64,000 bases of DNA, taken from contig NC_079516.1 in NCBI RefSeq assembly GCF_000801105.2, positions 12,338,001 to 12,402,000 on the forward strand, given 5' to 3'. Both the position numbers and the translations under genes were made by a program. Source of the stretch: Raphanus sativus. Its lineage: Eukaryota > Streptophyta > Magnoliopsida > Brassicales > Brassicaceae. Below the pieces are notes generated by a model, which did not search any database, had not been told where the DNA came from, and saw only the letters and a program-made list of their open reading frames with translations. Shown here one piece after another: positions 24,301-35,002 of the stretch (position 1 is the stretch's first letter; each line of letters opens with the position of its first letter).

Positions 24301-25171
24301 TAAGCTCATTATTCTTCAGGTTTTGCTCTTTGACCCATTTGATAATCCCTCTTCGGCATGAGTTAAGCTTGTTGATCACTGAGGCGAGTGGGGAGTCGTT
24401 CCAGGCAGACTCAACAATCTCCTCCACCTCCTGCTTATCCGTTAGCGACCTATTGAATCTGAACATTCCTTTTTTCTGTGGTCCGGATTTATTGAAATAG
24501 GTAATGAGGGGGCGGTGATCAGACCCTTCAAACCTTAGATATCGACATCTACCAAGTGGAAACTTTTCATTCCAAGCACAGTTCACCATCGATCTATCAA
24601 GCCTATATCGTATATAGTGTGTATATCGTGTGCCTCGCCATGACAGGTGATTGCCGGAATGCTTTAAGTCCCATAATCCATTCTGAGAGACAAAGGTCCG
24701 TAGAGCAGTGAAGGAACCTTCCCATCTCTCCGGTCCCCCGGTTTTCTCTGAATTGTTGAGAATATCATTATAATCTCCCGAGATCAGCCATGGTGATTCT
24801 CTGTCTCGTCCCACTTCAGATAACTTGGCCCAAAAGTTTGCTCTGTTTTCCATAGCTGGAGCTCCATAGATGAATGAGATAAATGTGGTGACCCCTTTGA
24901 AAGTAACTCTGGTGTCAATGAGGTTCGGGGAGGACTCTAGGATGTCAACATCGATTCCATCCTTCCACAATAAACACAAACCGCCACTCAGGCCGACTGG
25001 AGGAACAGAGAAATAGTGAGGATAAAGCATCGAGTCTGTCTTCTCTTTGATGAAATCATCACCATTCTTAGTCTCCATGAGAAACATTATGTCAGGAGTT
25101 ATACTTCGATGTATCTCCCGCAAGCGACGAATTGTCAGAACGTTTCCCAGACCCCGACAATTCCAGCTCAT
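21317..25171 (-). pseudogene. LINE ORF2: endonuclease, reverse transcriptase, RNase H (broken)
   Basis: The endonuclease domain is intact from 25171 to about 24233, starting MSWNCRGLGN and holding METKNG, SGDYND and GSDHRPL, typical of plant L1 APE-type nucleases. Reverse transcriptase follows from about 23900 to 22830 in several frames: YRPIALCN and SAFVAGRAIGDNVL near 23690-23560, QGDPLSPYLF near 23300, and the catalytic FADD motif near 23170. A zinc-binding reverse-transcriptase-associated segment (22474-21764) and an RNase H-like domain (21757-21317, CNVDAAWD) complete the order. Frameshifts lie near 23370, 23170, 22860 and 22500. The protein would have nicked DNA and copied LINE RNA, but this copy cannot make it whole. 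Confidence 0.85.
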
Positions 25172-25176
25172 AAGAG

Positions 25177-26192
25177 CTAAGGAAGAGGAGGAGGAGGAGG
25201 GTGAAAATCCTGACCCTCCGTCCTGTTTCGTCGCTGTGATCTCATAACTGTGTTGCGCGGTATACCACTCGAGCCGACCTTATTACAAGGTAATGTGTGA
25301 TCTTTATCAGTAGCAAGTCTCCTCCTAACAGGATTTTTGACTTTCGAGAATACTGCTTTCTTCAGTTTCAAGCTTTGGAGGGGACTCCTAGGTACCTTCT
25401 TTCTCGAGGAAGTGACCCGACGCTTCCCTGCTGACTTATGTGAAGCTGGGATAGTGATATTAACATCACAGTTATCTGCAGAAGGTTCCTGGATGCGAAG
25501 CGTAGCCGAAACACGCTTTCCAGAGGTTCTTCCCTTGTTCCCCTGTTCTGCGAGAGCTTCATCTGGTTGCTGGAGCAAAGTATCTCCTGCTGCATTGGTG
25601 TCATAAGCATCATCAATATCCATAGTTATGATCTCATCAGAAGGGAGGCGGACCTCCAGTGTCATAGTGAGAGGAACGAGTCCGTTCATGTTTACACGAA
25701 ACCTAGCATCGGTGGCAACACGGTCAGTAACCAGCCCCAGCTCTCCTCCGATAGCGTTGAGAGTTATATCATCCCAAAAGTGGAGTGGTAAGTCATGGAC
25801 TCTCAGCCAAAGGATATGTTTGATGGGAAGGATTCAGAGATCACTGGCTCTCATCTCTGTAATAGAATCATCCATCTTTTATAGTGGTATGGGCCTTTGT
25901 TGAGAACCGCTAGCAAGTCTGCTTCTGATTGGAAGCGCATCTGAAATTTCTCAGGTCCCAAGTCTCTTCCAGTTACTCTGCCTTCAAGATTCCAAACTTG
26001 GGGTAAGAAATCGATGACAGCTCGAGGGCGCTGGAGAATGGGGTTTGTAACCCTTCCAATGATGGTTAGTTTGTTAGCAGTGATGAGGTCATCATTGTTC
26101 CTCGGCGGTATACGCACCGGAGAGCGTTTAGGGTTCTTGTTGGTATCTGAAACCCATTTTTCCTTTTCGCTGCGAGAGTATCTGCGTGACAT
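25177..26192 (-). pseudogene. LINE ORF1 (DUF4283-type gag-like), broken
   Basis: ORF1 can be read from the ATG at 26192 (MSRRYSRSEKEKWV) through an RNA-binding DUF4283-like region (GRVTNPILQRPRAVIDFLP, FQMRFQSEADLLAVLNKGPY) to a basic C-terminus. The frame changes between about 25850 and 25800, so it is split in two. The C-terminal part (25689-25177) is Lys/Arg-rich and ends in a proline run just before ORF2. Such proteins package LINE RNA. Confidence 0.7.
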
Positions 26193-26675
26193 CTCGACAG
26201 TAGGAGTGAGGTTTGTAGATAGCAAATGTAGTTGGAGGTGACGAAGCTCTGTAGGTAAACAGTATGGAGAAGATAGATTGGAGGTTATTGCAACCCAAGA
26301 GTGAGTAGAAGACAGCAGCTCAACTCATTCAAGGAGACCAAGTGGTAGTGAGACCAGCTTGGCTGACCCTCCGACAGTGTCGGGGGTTGAACCTGGCGAG
26401 CTTGTGAGCAGTTCCAGTGAGGTAGGTGACGGACACTCAAACAGACCGCTGGATAAGGAGATGAAAAAGGGAATAATTTGAAAGCAAAGTGAGATCGCAG
26501 AGAGGAGCAGGGAAAACAGACCCAAAACAGGAAACAAAACTGTTGGGTAAAGGGAGGGAAGTTCGAAAAGTCAGCGGTTAAAACACTTTCTCTAAAATCG
26601 TGCCTGGGAGAGAAAATTTAGAGAGGATGTATGTTCAATTTTATATTGGCGTTTCAACATTTATTTTTATTTGCT

Positions 26676-27575
26676 TTGATTCAAAAAATATGGATATTCA
26701 GAAAAATGGATATCCGGAAAATAAATAGATATTTGCAGACGGATATTTCATATGTTTTGATTAATACAAATAATCTTAAAAGTTCGATACAAATTTGTTT
26801 TGTAAAATGTTTTACATGGTATCTAAGACAAAAATTAAAATAAATAGTGAATTACATATTTTGTATTTTTTAAAACTTAGTTAACAATCTACTTTCCAGT
26901 TAATTCCAAAGGTTCCAATTGAAATGAAAGATTGTGTTTTATTCTAAAAGTTGTTAATTTATATATGTGTTTCCAGTTAAGCTGCTTTGAAATAATGTGT
27001 CTATTCAAAATATATTCTCATAGTATTATTTTAAAATAAAAATCATTTATTTAATTCTTAACGAGAAAGGAAGCCGTGTGAGATGAAAATTTCACATACG
27101 TTACTCGCTTTAAACTGAAAAGTTGTGACTATTTATACTTCAAAATAAATATCTTTAAATTGAAAAATGTGACTATTTAAATTGAAAAATTATGAATATT
27201 CATATAAATATCATTTCAAAACAACTACTTTTAAGTTGAAAAGTTGTGACTATTCATACTTCAAAACGACAATAGTTAAATTGAAAAGAAGTGAATATAT
27301 AAATTGAAAAGTTATGACTATTCATATAAGTATCATTTCAAAATAAATACATTTAAATTGAAAAGATGTGACTGTTCAAATAAATCTTTGAAAAATCCTT
27401 GATTAATATATTATTGAAATATATGTTTTATTAGATTTATAGTTTTGAAATATTTTTATGTAAACCAAATATATAAATTATTTTATTAAATTTATTTTTA
27501 AAATTAATTGTTGATTAAAGTATTATTTAGATACATAATTTATGAAATTTTTATTTTAGAAATATTATTGAAAGA

Positions 27576-27618
<43 letters not shown>

Positions 27619-28156
27619 TAATTGTTGATTTAAATATGAAATATTTTATTTTAAATTTGATTGCTTTTATATAAAAGAAGTAAAATTTAAGTTATAGAAA
27701 TTAATTTATTGTTGATTAAATTATTATTTTATTTTGTTATTTTATTGTTAATGAAAATATTATTTCAAGATAAACATGAATTTTTTTTCCATAATTTTAA
27801 CGATTTTATTGTTATAGTATTAATTATTTAACGATTAATAAAATAAATAAAGGATTTGGAAAATAAATATAGGATCCACCCGAAAATGTACAAAAGTAAA
27901 ATGGGATCCACCCAAAAAGAAAGGAAAAAAAGAATATTGAAGGGCCCTGTAATATTTGAAAATAGGAAAAGAAAACAATAAAGAAAAAAAGGATAAAAAG
28001 AGAAAGGGAAAATAATAGAAAAAAATGATGGGGGTTATAAGAATAGAAATTTGCTAACTAGGGTATCCTATTTCAGAATACACTCCTACAAACCTACCAA
28101 ACAGATAGCCGCAAAATAGCCAAAATCTCACTAAGATCTCTCCCCCAACAAACTCT
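26676..28156. other. AT-rich region upstream of the DC1-domain gene
   Basis: No gene is seen. Words such as TTGAAAAGTTGTGACTATTCA repeat at 27115-27380 and match those at 2240-2400. A (TA)n tract lies at 27583-27613. A purine-rich stretch at 27910-28020 and TTATAAGAA at about 28036 precede the next gene and may belong to its promoter. Confidence 0.45.
27583..27613. repeat. (TA)n microsatellite
   Basis: About 15 TA dinucleotides in a row. Similar tracts occur at 60854-60873 and 61250-61277. Confidence 0.9.
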
Positions 28157-30268
28157 ATGGATTCAGAGCAGGAGACAAAGCTCATTTCACTCATTTCTCA
28201 GCTAGTAAACCTCGACAACTTTCAACGGTTTGTGTTATACGAAGTGAAACTGGATTGCGAGTCAGAGATCAAATCACTGGTGATTCAGATAATCCATCAC
28301 GTCAGCTCGATGGATTTGGATTCGCAGCCGAAGCCGGAGTCGGAGCTAATGTCACTCGTTACTCAAACAATCTCTCTTTTCAACTCTACAGATTTGGATT
28401 CCCAGCCGAAGCCTCTTTCGCAGCTCATATCACTCCTTTCTCAAAAAGTCTCTCTCGACAACGCTCTAGATACGGATTTGGAGTTCTCGTCACTCCTGCG
28501 TCAAACAGTACAACTCGATCCTCAGCCGGAACTCGTCTTACTTATCTGTCAAATAGTCTTCCTCGTTGTCGATTCAAAGTTCAAAAAGCTTATTTCCTTA
28601 CGCCCTCAAGTAACAGTACGTTTGAGACAAGGAAAGTTTCATGTGGATGAACATCCCTTGCCGCACGGCTATGGAAAGTGGTATTGTCTCCCTACAATTT
28701 GGGAACAATTCAGGTTAGCAAGAGAAGATGCTACACATTTTTTTTGCAGAGGTTGTTATGGCAAGAACCATGAGAGATATGACGAGGCTCCAGTTGAAAT
28801 CAAGCACCTACTTCATCCAAAACATTTTCTTCAGCTTGCCGTGTTGAGTTATTTTTCTCCAACAAGGAAATGTTATTGTTGTGATGAAGATCTGATAAAG
28901 GTATTTTATTGTTGCGCTGCTTGCGATTTTGCTATCAATATAGCTTGTGCGGAGAAACCACCAGTCTTATCTATAAACCATCCAAGGTGGCATGAACATA
29001 CTCTTGCTTGGTTCCCAAGACGTGCTTCCTTAGTCTGCAACGTCTGCGCCTTGCCCGATTCAACCTCCCCTATCTATATGTGTCCTCCTTGTGACTTTGT
29101 GGTCCATCTAAGATGTATAAGCTTACCTCGCGTCATAAGGATATCCAGGCACCTCCATCGAATTGGTTTTACTCAATCTTTTGACCAAGGAGACTGGTCT
29201 TGTGGTGTTTGTCGCACAAAGATTGATAATGATTGCGGGGGCTACTCTTGCACCAAGACCGATTGTTCTTACACCGCTCATTCAAGATGTGCCACGCAGA
29301 GAAATGTGTGGGATGGCTTAGAACTCGAGGGCGAGCCCGAAGAAAAGGAAGAAAAAGAAGTTGAACCGTTTGTGGGGATAAGCGATGGAATCATACAATA
29401 TTTCACTCATCAGCTTCATCATTTGACACTCAATGAGAACACTGGAAGAGATTACGATGAGGATAAGATATGTCAAGCATGCGTCATGCCAATCTATTTT
29501 GGTAAATATTACTCTTGTATGCAGTGCGAATTCATTCTTCACGAGACATGTGCGAATCTTCCGCGCAAAACATATACCCCGATACATCCACATCTACTCA
29601 CTCTAGTAGGAGGAAAAGACGATGTCCATTCATATTATGAATTATGCGCAGCTTGTGGCTCGAGGTTTTCGGGTTTCTTTTACAAGTGTGGTAAAGAAGA
29701 TTGTGATTTTCAGCTGCATGTGCAGTGTGCTACAATATCTGAGCCATTAGTCCATGGAAGTCATGCACATCCTTTATTCCTAACATCCAAACCAGAAGAA
29801 CAAAGAGAATGTTGCGTTTGCAAATCTATGGAGAATGAGACATTCAATTGCATTGAGTGTGAGTGCAGCTTTACTTTGTGTTTCAGATGTGCTACTTTGC
29901 CTGAAAAGGTGAGGTATAAGCATGATGATCATATGCTCACTCTTTCTTATGGTAAGGAAACAAGTACCATGATGTATTGGTGTGAAGCTTGCGAAGGACA
30001 AGTAAAGCCAAAAGAGAGGTTTTATACGTGTGATGAGTATTGTTGTGTCACCCTACACATTGACTGCTTACTTGGGAAGGTCTTATACATGAAACCCGGT
30101 TCATCGTTTCTCATGCCAAACGATGAAAAGGTTAGTGTTCTGTCCAACAATCATCACATGTCTAGACCTATTTGTTGTTATTGTAAGAAGCGTTGTCCTG
30201 GAAAAGTAGTTTTCCAGTTTCGTGGAAAGCCTCTTTGTTCCATAGATTGTTTACTCCATTTCTTTTAA
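28157..30268 (+). CDS. Cysteine/histidine-rich DC1 (C1-like) domain protein
   Basis: An intact intronless ORF predicts 703 aa. The first ~155 residues contain about six degenerate ~25-aa repeats around LISLLSQ/SLVTQTISL and DLDSQPKP, predicted helical. From ~215 onward there are six or more DC1 zinc-finger modules with the pattern HxxH...CxxC...CxxCxFxxHxxC, for example CNVC...CPPCDFVVHLRC and CVCKS...CIECECSFTLCFRC. An acidic linker (EEKEEKEVEP) sits near 395-410. A final Cys motif (CCYCKKRCPG) ends the protein. DC1 proteins are a large plant family, often linked to stress or defence, with few defined biochemical roles. I know no counterpart at this place in Arabidopsis, so it was probably transposed or retained differently. 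The ATG is the first in frame after the leader. Confidence 0.85.
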   Translation: MDSEQETKLISLISQLVNLDNFQRFVLYEVKLDCESEIKSLVIQIIHHVSSMDLDSQPKPESELMSLVTQTISLFNSTDLDSQPKPLSQLISLLSQKVSLDNALDTDLEFSSLLRQTVQLDPQPELVLLICQIVFLVVDSKFKKLISLRPQVTVRLRQGKFHVDEHPLPHGYGKWYCLPTIWEQFRLAREDATHFFCRGCYGKNHERYDEAPVEIKHLLHPKHFLQLAVLSYFSPTRKCYCCDEDLIKVFYCCAACDFAINIACAEKPPVLSINHPRWHEHTLAWFPRRASLVCNVCALPDSTSPIYMCPPCDFVVHLRCISLPRVIRISRHLHRIGFTQSFDQGDWSCGVCRTKIDNDCGGYSCTKTDCSYTAHSRCATQRNVWDGLELEGEPEEKEEKEVEPFVGISDGIIQYFTHQLHHLTLNENTGRDYDEDKICQACVMPIYFGKYYSCMQCEFILHETCANLPRKTYTPIHPHLLTLVGGKDDVHSYYELCAACGSRFSGFFYKCGKEDCDFQLHVQCATISEPLVHGSHAHPLFLTSKPEEQRECCVCKSMENETFNCIECECSFTLCFRCATLPEKVRYKHDDHMLTLSYGKETSTMMYWCEACEGQVKPKERFYTCDEYCCVTLHIDCLLGKVLYMKPGSSFLMPNDEKVSVLSNNHHMSRPICCYCKKRCPGKVVFQFRGKPLCSIDCLLHFF

Positions 30269-30630
30269 AATACTATATGGGGGTGTTGTCACTAGAGAGA
30301 GGCCAATGGAGCAGCTCGATGGTCATTAGACTCAGTACTCATGTTGTAAGAACTAAGTGATATTATATATGTATTCTGTGTTATTGTTTAGTCTCATACA
30401 TTGATCTGTCCAATATTTTGTTATTCGAATTTTTACTTAACTGGTATTAGCATCAGTGATGATTCTTGAACGGGTGGTAATTACTTTATTAATTATTTGC
30501 ATGTGAGAAAACCACAAAAGATCTAGAGTCTCTCAAGCATACTTGAACAGAAATTAAAGCAAGATATAGTACTTGGTTGAATTCATTCAAAAAAAAAAAA
30601 TATATATATAGATAGTACTTGGTTGAATGT
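30269..30630. other. 3' region of DC1 gene
   Basis: Probable 3' UTR to about 30440, then intergenic. The word ATAGTACTTGGTTGAAT appears twice (about 30566 and 30613), separated by an A/TA tract, as a small local duplication. Confidence 0.45.
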
Positions 30631-30905
30631 GGATGCTGGGAAAGGGAAAGAACCACTTGTGAGAGAAGTAACGAGAGTTATACTAGTAGAAAAAGAAATG
30701 GAAGTGGAGTTATAAGAAGGTGGCGAGATTGGATTTGAATGTGGAACTAAGTAATGAGGTAGAAGAGCCTGCTGAGGCAGGTGGGACAAGTGAAAGCAAC
30801 AGAGAGGTGGATAATATCATTGAAGGGATTGAGTTCTTTGAGGGTCTTGATGAGTTTTTGATGAGTATGCCCATACTTTCTGTTGTTGGTGATGATAAGC
30901 TGTAA
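30631..30905 (+). pseudogene. Duplicated 3' end of the J-like gene
   Basis: This stretch matches the last ~270 bp of the J-like gene at 20410-20700. Shared pieces include GLDLN-type coding (ARLDLNVE), the REVDNIIEGI segment and EGLDEFLMSMPILSVVGDDK, followed by a stop. Identity is high over the last ~120 bp and lower and gapped before it. The J-like domain is missing, so it is a truncated copy. A 61-aa ORF starting at 30720 covers the conserved tail. Confidence 0.8.
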
Positions 30906-31530
30906 AGAGAGTCTGCAAAATCAAGAAGATGCTTATGTGCATGTTATTTAGATTCTATAAGCTCTAGGTTAACTACTCTAAAAGGGTTAAGGCTTCATAA
31001 GTTTGTTCACACAGACGGTAGAATATAGAACCTGACTGTTTATGAGGCTCTAAACGTTCCTCTACCATGTTTGTCCCCAACGATTATGATGAAGACAGGT
31101 TTTGATAGTTGTACTCTCTCTCTCTCTTCGTGACCATGGGGATCTTTCCATAGTGCAGATGAGGAAAGGAAGAAAAGGAGAAAATGTGAAGTCGTGCGGG
31201 TAATTAAGCACTTAACATTCCCGTGCATTTCTTTAATCATCACTTGTGACTCCTTTTCTTTTTCTTTTCCTCTTTTCCTTTTTTTTTCTTTTTCTTTTTC
31301 ATATTCATTTTCAAATTCTTTTTCTTTTCACCCACTAAACTTTTATGACAATATATTTTTATAAAATAAATAAAGTCTACATGACATTAATAAAAATAAA
31401 ACAAAAGTATTGAGCTAAATTTGGCGTTGCATAAGGATATAAAATAAACAAAAAAAAGGAGTTAGCTTTTATTCTTTTTCCCATTAGAAGTGTTTGAACA
31501 CACACAAACACTCACCTGGACAAATTTATG
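30906..31530. other. Intergenic region with pyrimidine-rich tract
   Basis: The stretch holds a long T/C-rich run at 31245-31330 and a short CT repeat at about 31113. No gene is recognised. A 67-aa minus ORF is taken as chance. Confidence 0.4.
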
Positions 31531-32376
31531 GGAAGTTTACTAAAATGACACAAATTAGTTATGTTATTACTAGAATGACTCATCTTTTTTGAAAATTATT
31601 AAAATATTTTTTTGGTCGAAATTACCCCTGTTCATAGTTATAACAAAAAAAAAACATTACTAAAGTACCATTAACATTTGATCGACGGCAGATTTATTTT
31701 AAAAAAAAAATAAATCTGTCGAGTAATAAGTCTGCTTATAAAATCTGTCAAGAAAAAAAATCTATCGTTAACGTGATGACAGACTTTCTTAAAAATGTCA
31801 GATTTGTTTTCACGACAGAGTTAATTGTCCGATTTAAATAGAAAATAGATTTTTAAGAGTATGTCTGTCGAATGAGGTGGCAGATTTTTTATAAATGGTA
31901 GATTTTTATGGTCGACTTATTTTATTATGTTCGATTTATTTTCTTACGGCAGAGTTATATATCTGACTTAAAATTATTGGTAGACTTTTTATTTATGTGG
32001 TGGCAGACTTTTTAAATTATATTGTGGCAGATTTATTGACGAAAATCTGGATTTATATAAACCAAACTTAATTAAATGTTCATTTTCGACCCGGTCTATA
32101 TTAATTTTGAATCTAATTTATTATTAAGATAATTAAGATCAGAATTATGTGAATTTCTAGTAACTTTATCATCTCTTTCATTCTTTTTTCTTCCTTATCA
32201 AGTTGTTTTTTTTTTCATGTTGGTTTAGTCAATAGGATAAGTTGTTGTTTTTTTCATGTTGGTTTAGTCAATATGACATATGGTCTTCACGAATTGTTAG
32301 ATGTGAACCTTAATGGTTTGTACAGTTCTTCTGGCTCACCACTGAAGATAAGTTGAGAACAACCAAATTAAGTCAA

Positions 32377-32824
32377 GAGAAATTGCCAAAAATACCATTT
32401 TCATAGTACCACTTTTCATGTTTACACTAATCACTTTTACCACTACTTCTAATGAAGGGTTTAGATTTGAAGGTTTAGGATTTAGGGTTTAGATTTGATG
32501 TTTTAGGGTTTAAGGTATATAGTTTAGGGTTTAGAGTTGAGGATTTAGGGTTTATAGTTTAAATTTTAGGGTTTAGGGTTTAGGATATTGAATTTAGGGT
32601 ATATAGTTTAGAGTTTAGGGTTTAGAGTTGAAGATTTTGGGTTTAGGGTTTAGAATTGGAGGTTTAGGATTTAGAATTTGAGATTAGAATTTTGAAAAAC
32701 ATATAAAAACAAAGATATAAGAGTCTTTACCATTTTAATAAATAAAGTATTTTTGAAAATGTGTTTTTAGTGGTGGTAAAGATGAATAATGGTACTTTGA
32801 AAGTGGTATTTTTGAAAATTCCCC
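32377..32824. mobile_element. Mutator-type MITE with telomere-like interior
   Basis: The left end (AATTGCCAAAAATACCATTT, then AGTACCACTTTTCATG and CACTTTTACCACTAC) is an imperfect inverted repeat of the right end over about 65 bp. The 9-bp word TTAAGTCAA flanks it at 32368-32376 and 32825-32833, as expected for Mutator-like transposition. The interior holds degenerate TTTAGGG repeats and no coding capacity. Confidence 0.75.
32455..32690. repeat. Degenerate telomere-like (TTTAGGG) repeats
   Basis: Many GGTTTAG and TTTAGGGTTTAG words occur, mixed with variants such as GGATTTAG and AGAGTTGAGG. They lie inside the MITE, so they are a family trait of that element and not a trace of a chromosome end. 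Confidence 0.8.
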
Positions 32825-32899
32825 TTAAGTCAAATCCCAAGAGTTGATTTGGTTCATACTAAATTAAGTCAAATCTCAAGAGTTGATTTGGTTCATACT
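32825..32899. repeat. 39-bp tandem duplication beside the MITE
   Basis: TTAAGTCAAATCCCAAGAGT and the following bases to ACT repeat once with a 39-bp period and one mismatch, starting at 32825 and 32864. Confidence 0.85.
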
Positions 32900-33430
32900 C
32901 TTGTCTTTCTGGTGGATGAAAGAATCGTTCTAAGTTTATGGAAGTGGCCAAATACAAATAGAAAGGAACAATTATATTTTTCTATCAGTGTAGAAAATAA
33001 ATTAGTGATGACAACAACTTCAAAATAAAACATGTTTTTTATGAGGCACGGAGCTACAGATTTATATACAGTGAAACTTTTATAAATTAATAATGTTAGT
33101 ACTACACCAAAACTATATTTTTTTTATTAATTTATAGAAATTATTAATTTATCGAAATACTAATTAAACCAAAAACTCAATTTGGGACTATGAAATTATA
33201 TTAATTTATAGAGATATTAATCTATCGATGATTAATTTTAAGAGATTATACTGTATAGTATAACTAAACTCTACTAAAAATCTCAAGTCACCAAGCCCTC
33301 CATTATTGCAGGCTCAGATCATAACTCACGCAACACTTCTCAGTAAGATCTGTTATCCAAAACCAACAAAGCTGCTCTCTCCAGTTGACGGTGAACAGTC
33401 AACCAAATCCCCCGATATAACTTCCATATC

Positions 33431-33725
33431 CTACACAAATCCAACCTGAAGCATCTGATCAGCTTCATCAAGAACCACAAACTGAAGCTTTGATAGATTC
33501 AAAGCTCCCCTTTTGATCAGATCGACGATACGACCTGGAGTACCAACTGCAACATCAACACCATAGTTGAGCTCCCGCACTTGCTGTCAGATCGGTGTAC
33601 CTCCATAAAGACATATAGTATCCAAGCTTGGAGCAAATTCCCTGAATTTATTCTCAACCTGATGCACAAGCTCTCTTGTCAGATCCAAAACCATACAAAG
33701 AGAGTTCTTCCCACGCCTGCCACTC
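33431..33725 (-). pseudogene. DEAD-box RNA helicase fragment
   Basis: On the minus strand one frame gives motif Ia (TRELVHQVENKFRE), the GG region (CLYGGTPI), motif Ib ([14 protein letters not shown]) and motif II (VVLDEADQM). It resembles mitochondrial helicases of the PMH/RH9-RH53 group. Two in-frame stops (TGA at 33589-33587, TAG at 33433-33431) and loss of the rest of the protein show it is dead. Homology ends at the second stop; the sequence beyond is not recognised. It lies inside the possible TIR element, which would fit gene-fragment capture. Confidence 0.82.
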
Positions 33726-34323
33726 ATAAAAGGCTACATAAGAGGCAAACAAAGAGACTGTAAACACAAAGTACAATCAAGGAAACCACAAAACCTTGTT
33801 TAGGTTAGATGAAATTGGGAACTAGGGTTCCAAAATTTCAACATGCAATCAATTAACCTATGATAACAACAATTCGAATAGCACAGATAAAAGACTCACA
33901 TATTAGAGTAGCTTGCAATTGAATCCAGATGTCACTGAGGTGAAATCGATTTGGGTTTGCCGAAAAACACATAGACGAAGGTGAATTATCGTGGAGGATG
34001 CCGGAGAGAAAGTTGAGTTACAGTAGAGGTGACAGAGACGAACCTGGTTGTGGACGGAAAAGAGACCGTCGGAGATGGAGGTGACGAGACGACAAGAAGA
34101 GCTTTCCTAGCTCTGGTGGAGAAAACGGTGTTCGACGTTTTTTTCTTTTTCCTTTTTTTGTTAATATTAAGATGTGTTTCTTTTTAATTAGAGTTTTAAA
34201 TCTTAGTAAGAGCAAAATAGTAAATTTGTATGTTTCAAAAGTTAGTCTAGTAATTATAAAATTATATGAGTTAATCTAGTCATTTTATGATTAATTAGAG
34301 TCATTTTAAGTAATTTTTTGTAT

Positions 34324-35002
34324 TAAAATATAGAGTTGTTTAAAGGGTATAAAAACTGGATGAGCATACTTTCACTAGCTTAGCTTTCACTAAAAATTAA
34401 AAGGAAAAAAAAATATGGACTTTTACTTCAACAAACAATCAACAAAGTATTTATTAAGAGGAAATAATATTATTAATTAATGATAAAGGATGATAACCTG
34501 AAATTATGGACAGTGAGACTTTGTCATCATATATAGTTATATACCATAATCACGTTCGTCCCCCTTGTCTCCATTTCTTCCAAGCAAAGCACCAATAACA
34601 ACAATTCTTTTAATTACTACAAGATTAGTTTCCAAGTAACATTTATTTTTCTTTGTATAACAAAAATTATATTCTTACAGTTCAAAAATGTGTAACATCT
34701 GCGTCAACTAAACTTAATGATTTTTACTTTAAAAAACAAATGAAAAATTATAATATAAAATAAGAATAGTAAATTTTATTGGAAAACATTAAACTAATAG
34801 AAACACAAAATCGAAAATGTATAAAAAACCATGTATTTATATTTTTTAGTATATGTGAAAAATCTAGAATATCAATCTTTTTAAAAATATATAAAGGTGT
34901 AAAAATAAATATTTGCTTATTAATTTATTTAACACCTAACCGAAATGAAATAAATTGAGTTTCTAAAGGCCTGGTTAAGGCAAAAGCGTCGTTAAACTTG
35001 TT
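34324..35002. other. SAC51 upstream region
   Basis: AT-rich promoter-side sequence with no ORF of note. The region from 34500 to 34600 is less AT-rich and may include promoter elements. Confidence 0.4.

Larger units (their letters stand above)
21142..26658 (-). mobile_element. L1-type LINE retrotransposon, full length but decayed
   Basis: A 5.5-kb non-LTR element lies on the minus strand. Its poly-A tail is the poly-T at 21143-21154. The 17-bp direct repeat atttatttttatttgct flanks it at 21125-21141 and 26659-26675, giving a clear TSD. In 5' to 3' order it holds an ORF1 (gag-like, about 26190-25180) and an ORF2 with endonuclease, reverse transcriptase and RNase H-like regions. ORF2 is broken by frameshifts, so the copy is not autonomous. 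Confidence 0.92.
31531..34323. mobile_element. Possible large TIR element carrying a gene fragment
   Basis: The left end (GTTTACTAAAATGACACAAA, followed by TTATTACTAGAATGACTCA) resembles the reverse complement of 34200-34323 (TTACTTAAAATGACTCTAA, then AATTACTAGACTAAC). This suggests terminal inverted repeats about 2.8 kb apart. Inside are AT-rich repeats related to 7985-8975, a nested MITE and a DEAD-box helicase pseudogene. No TSD was identified, so the boundaries are tentative. Confidence 0.35.

Noticed and set aside
32455..32690. Interstitial telomere as sign of an ancient chromosome fusion
   Set aside because: The TTTAGGG-like words are degenerate and lie within a MITE with a 9-bp TSD, so transposition explains them.
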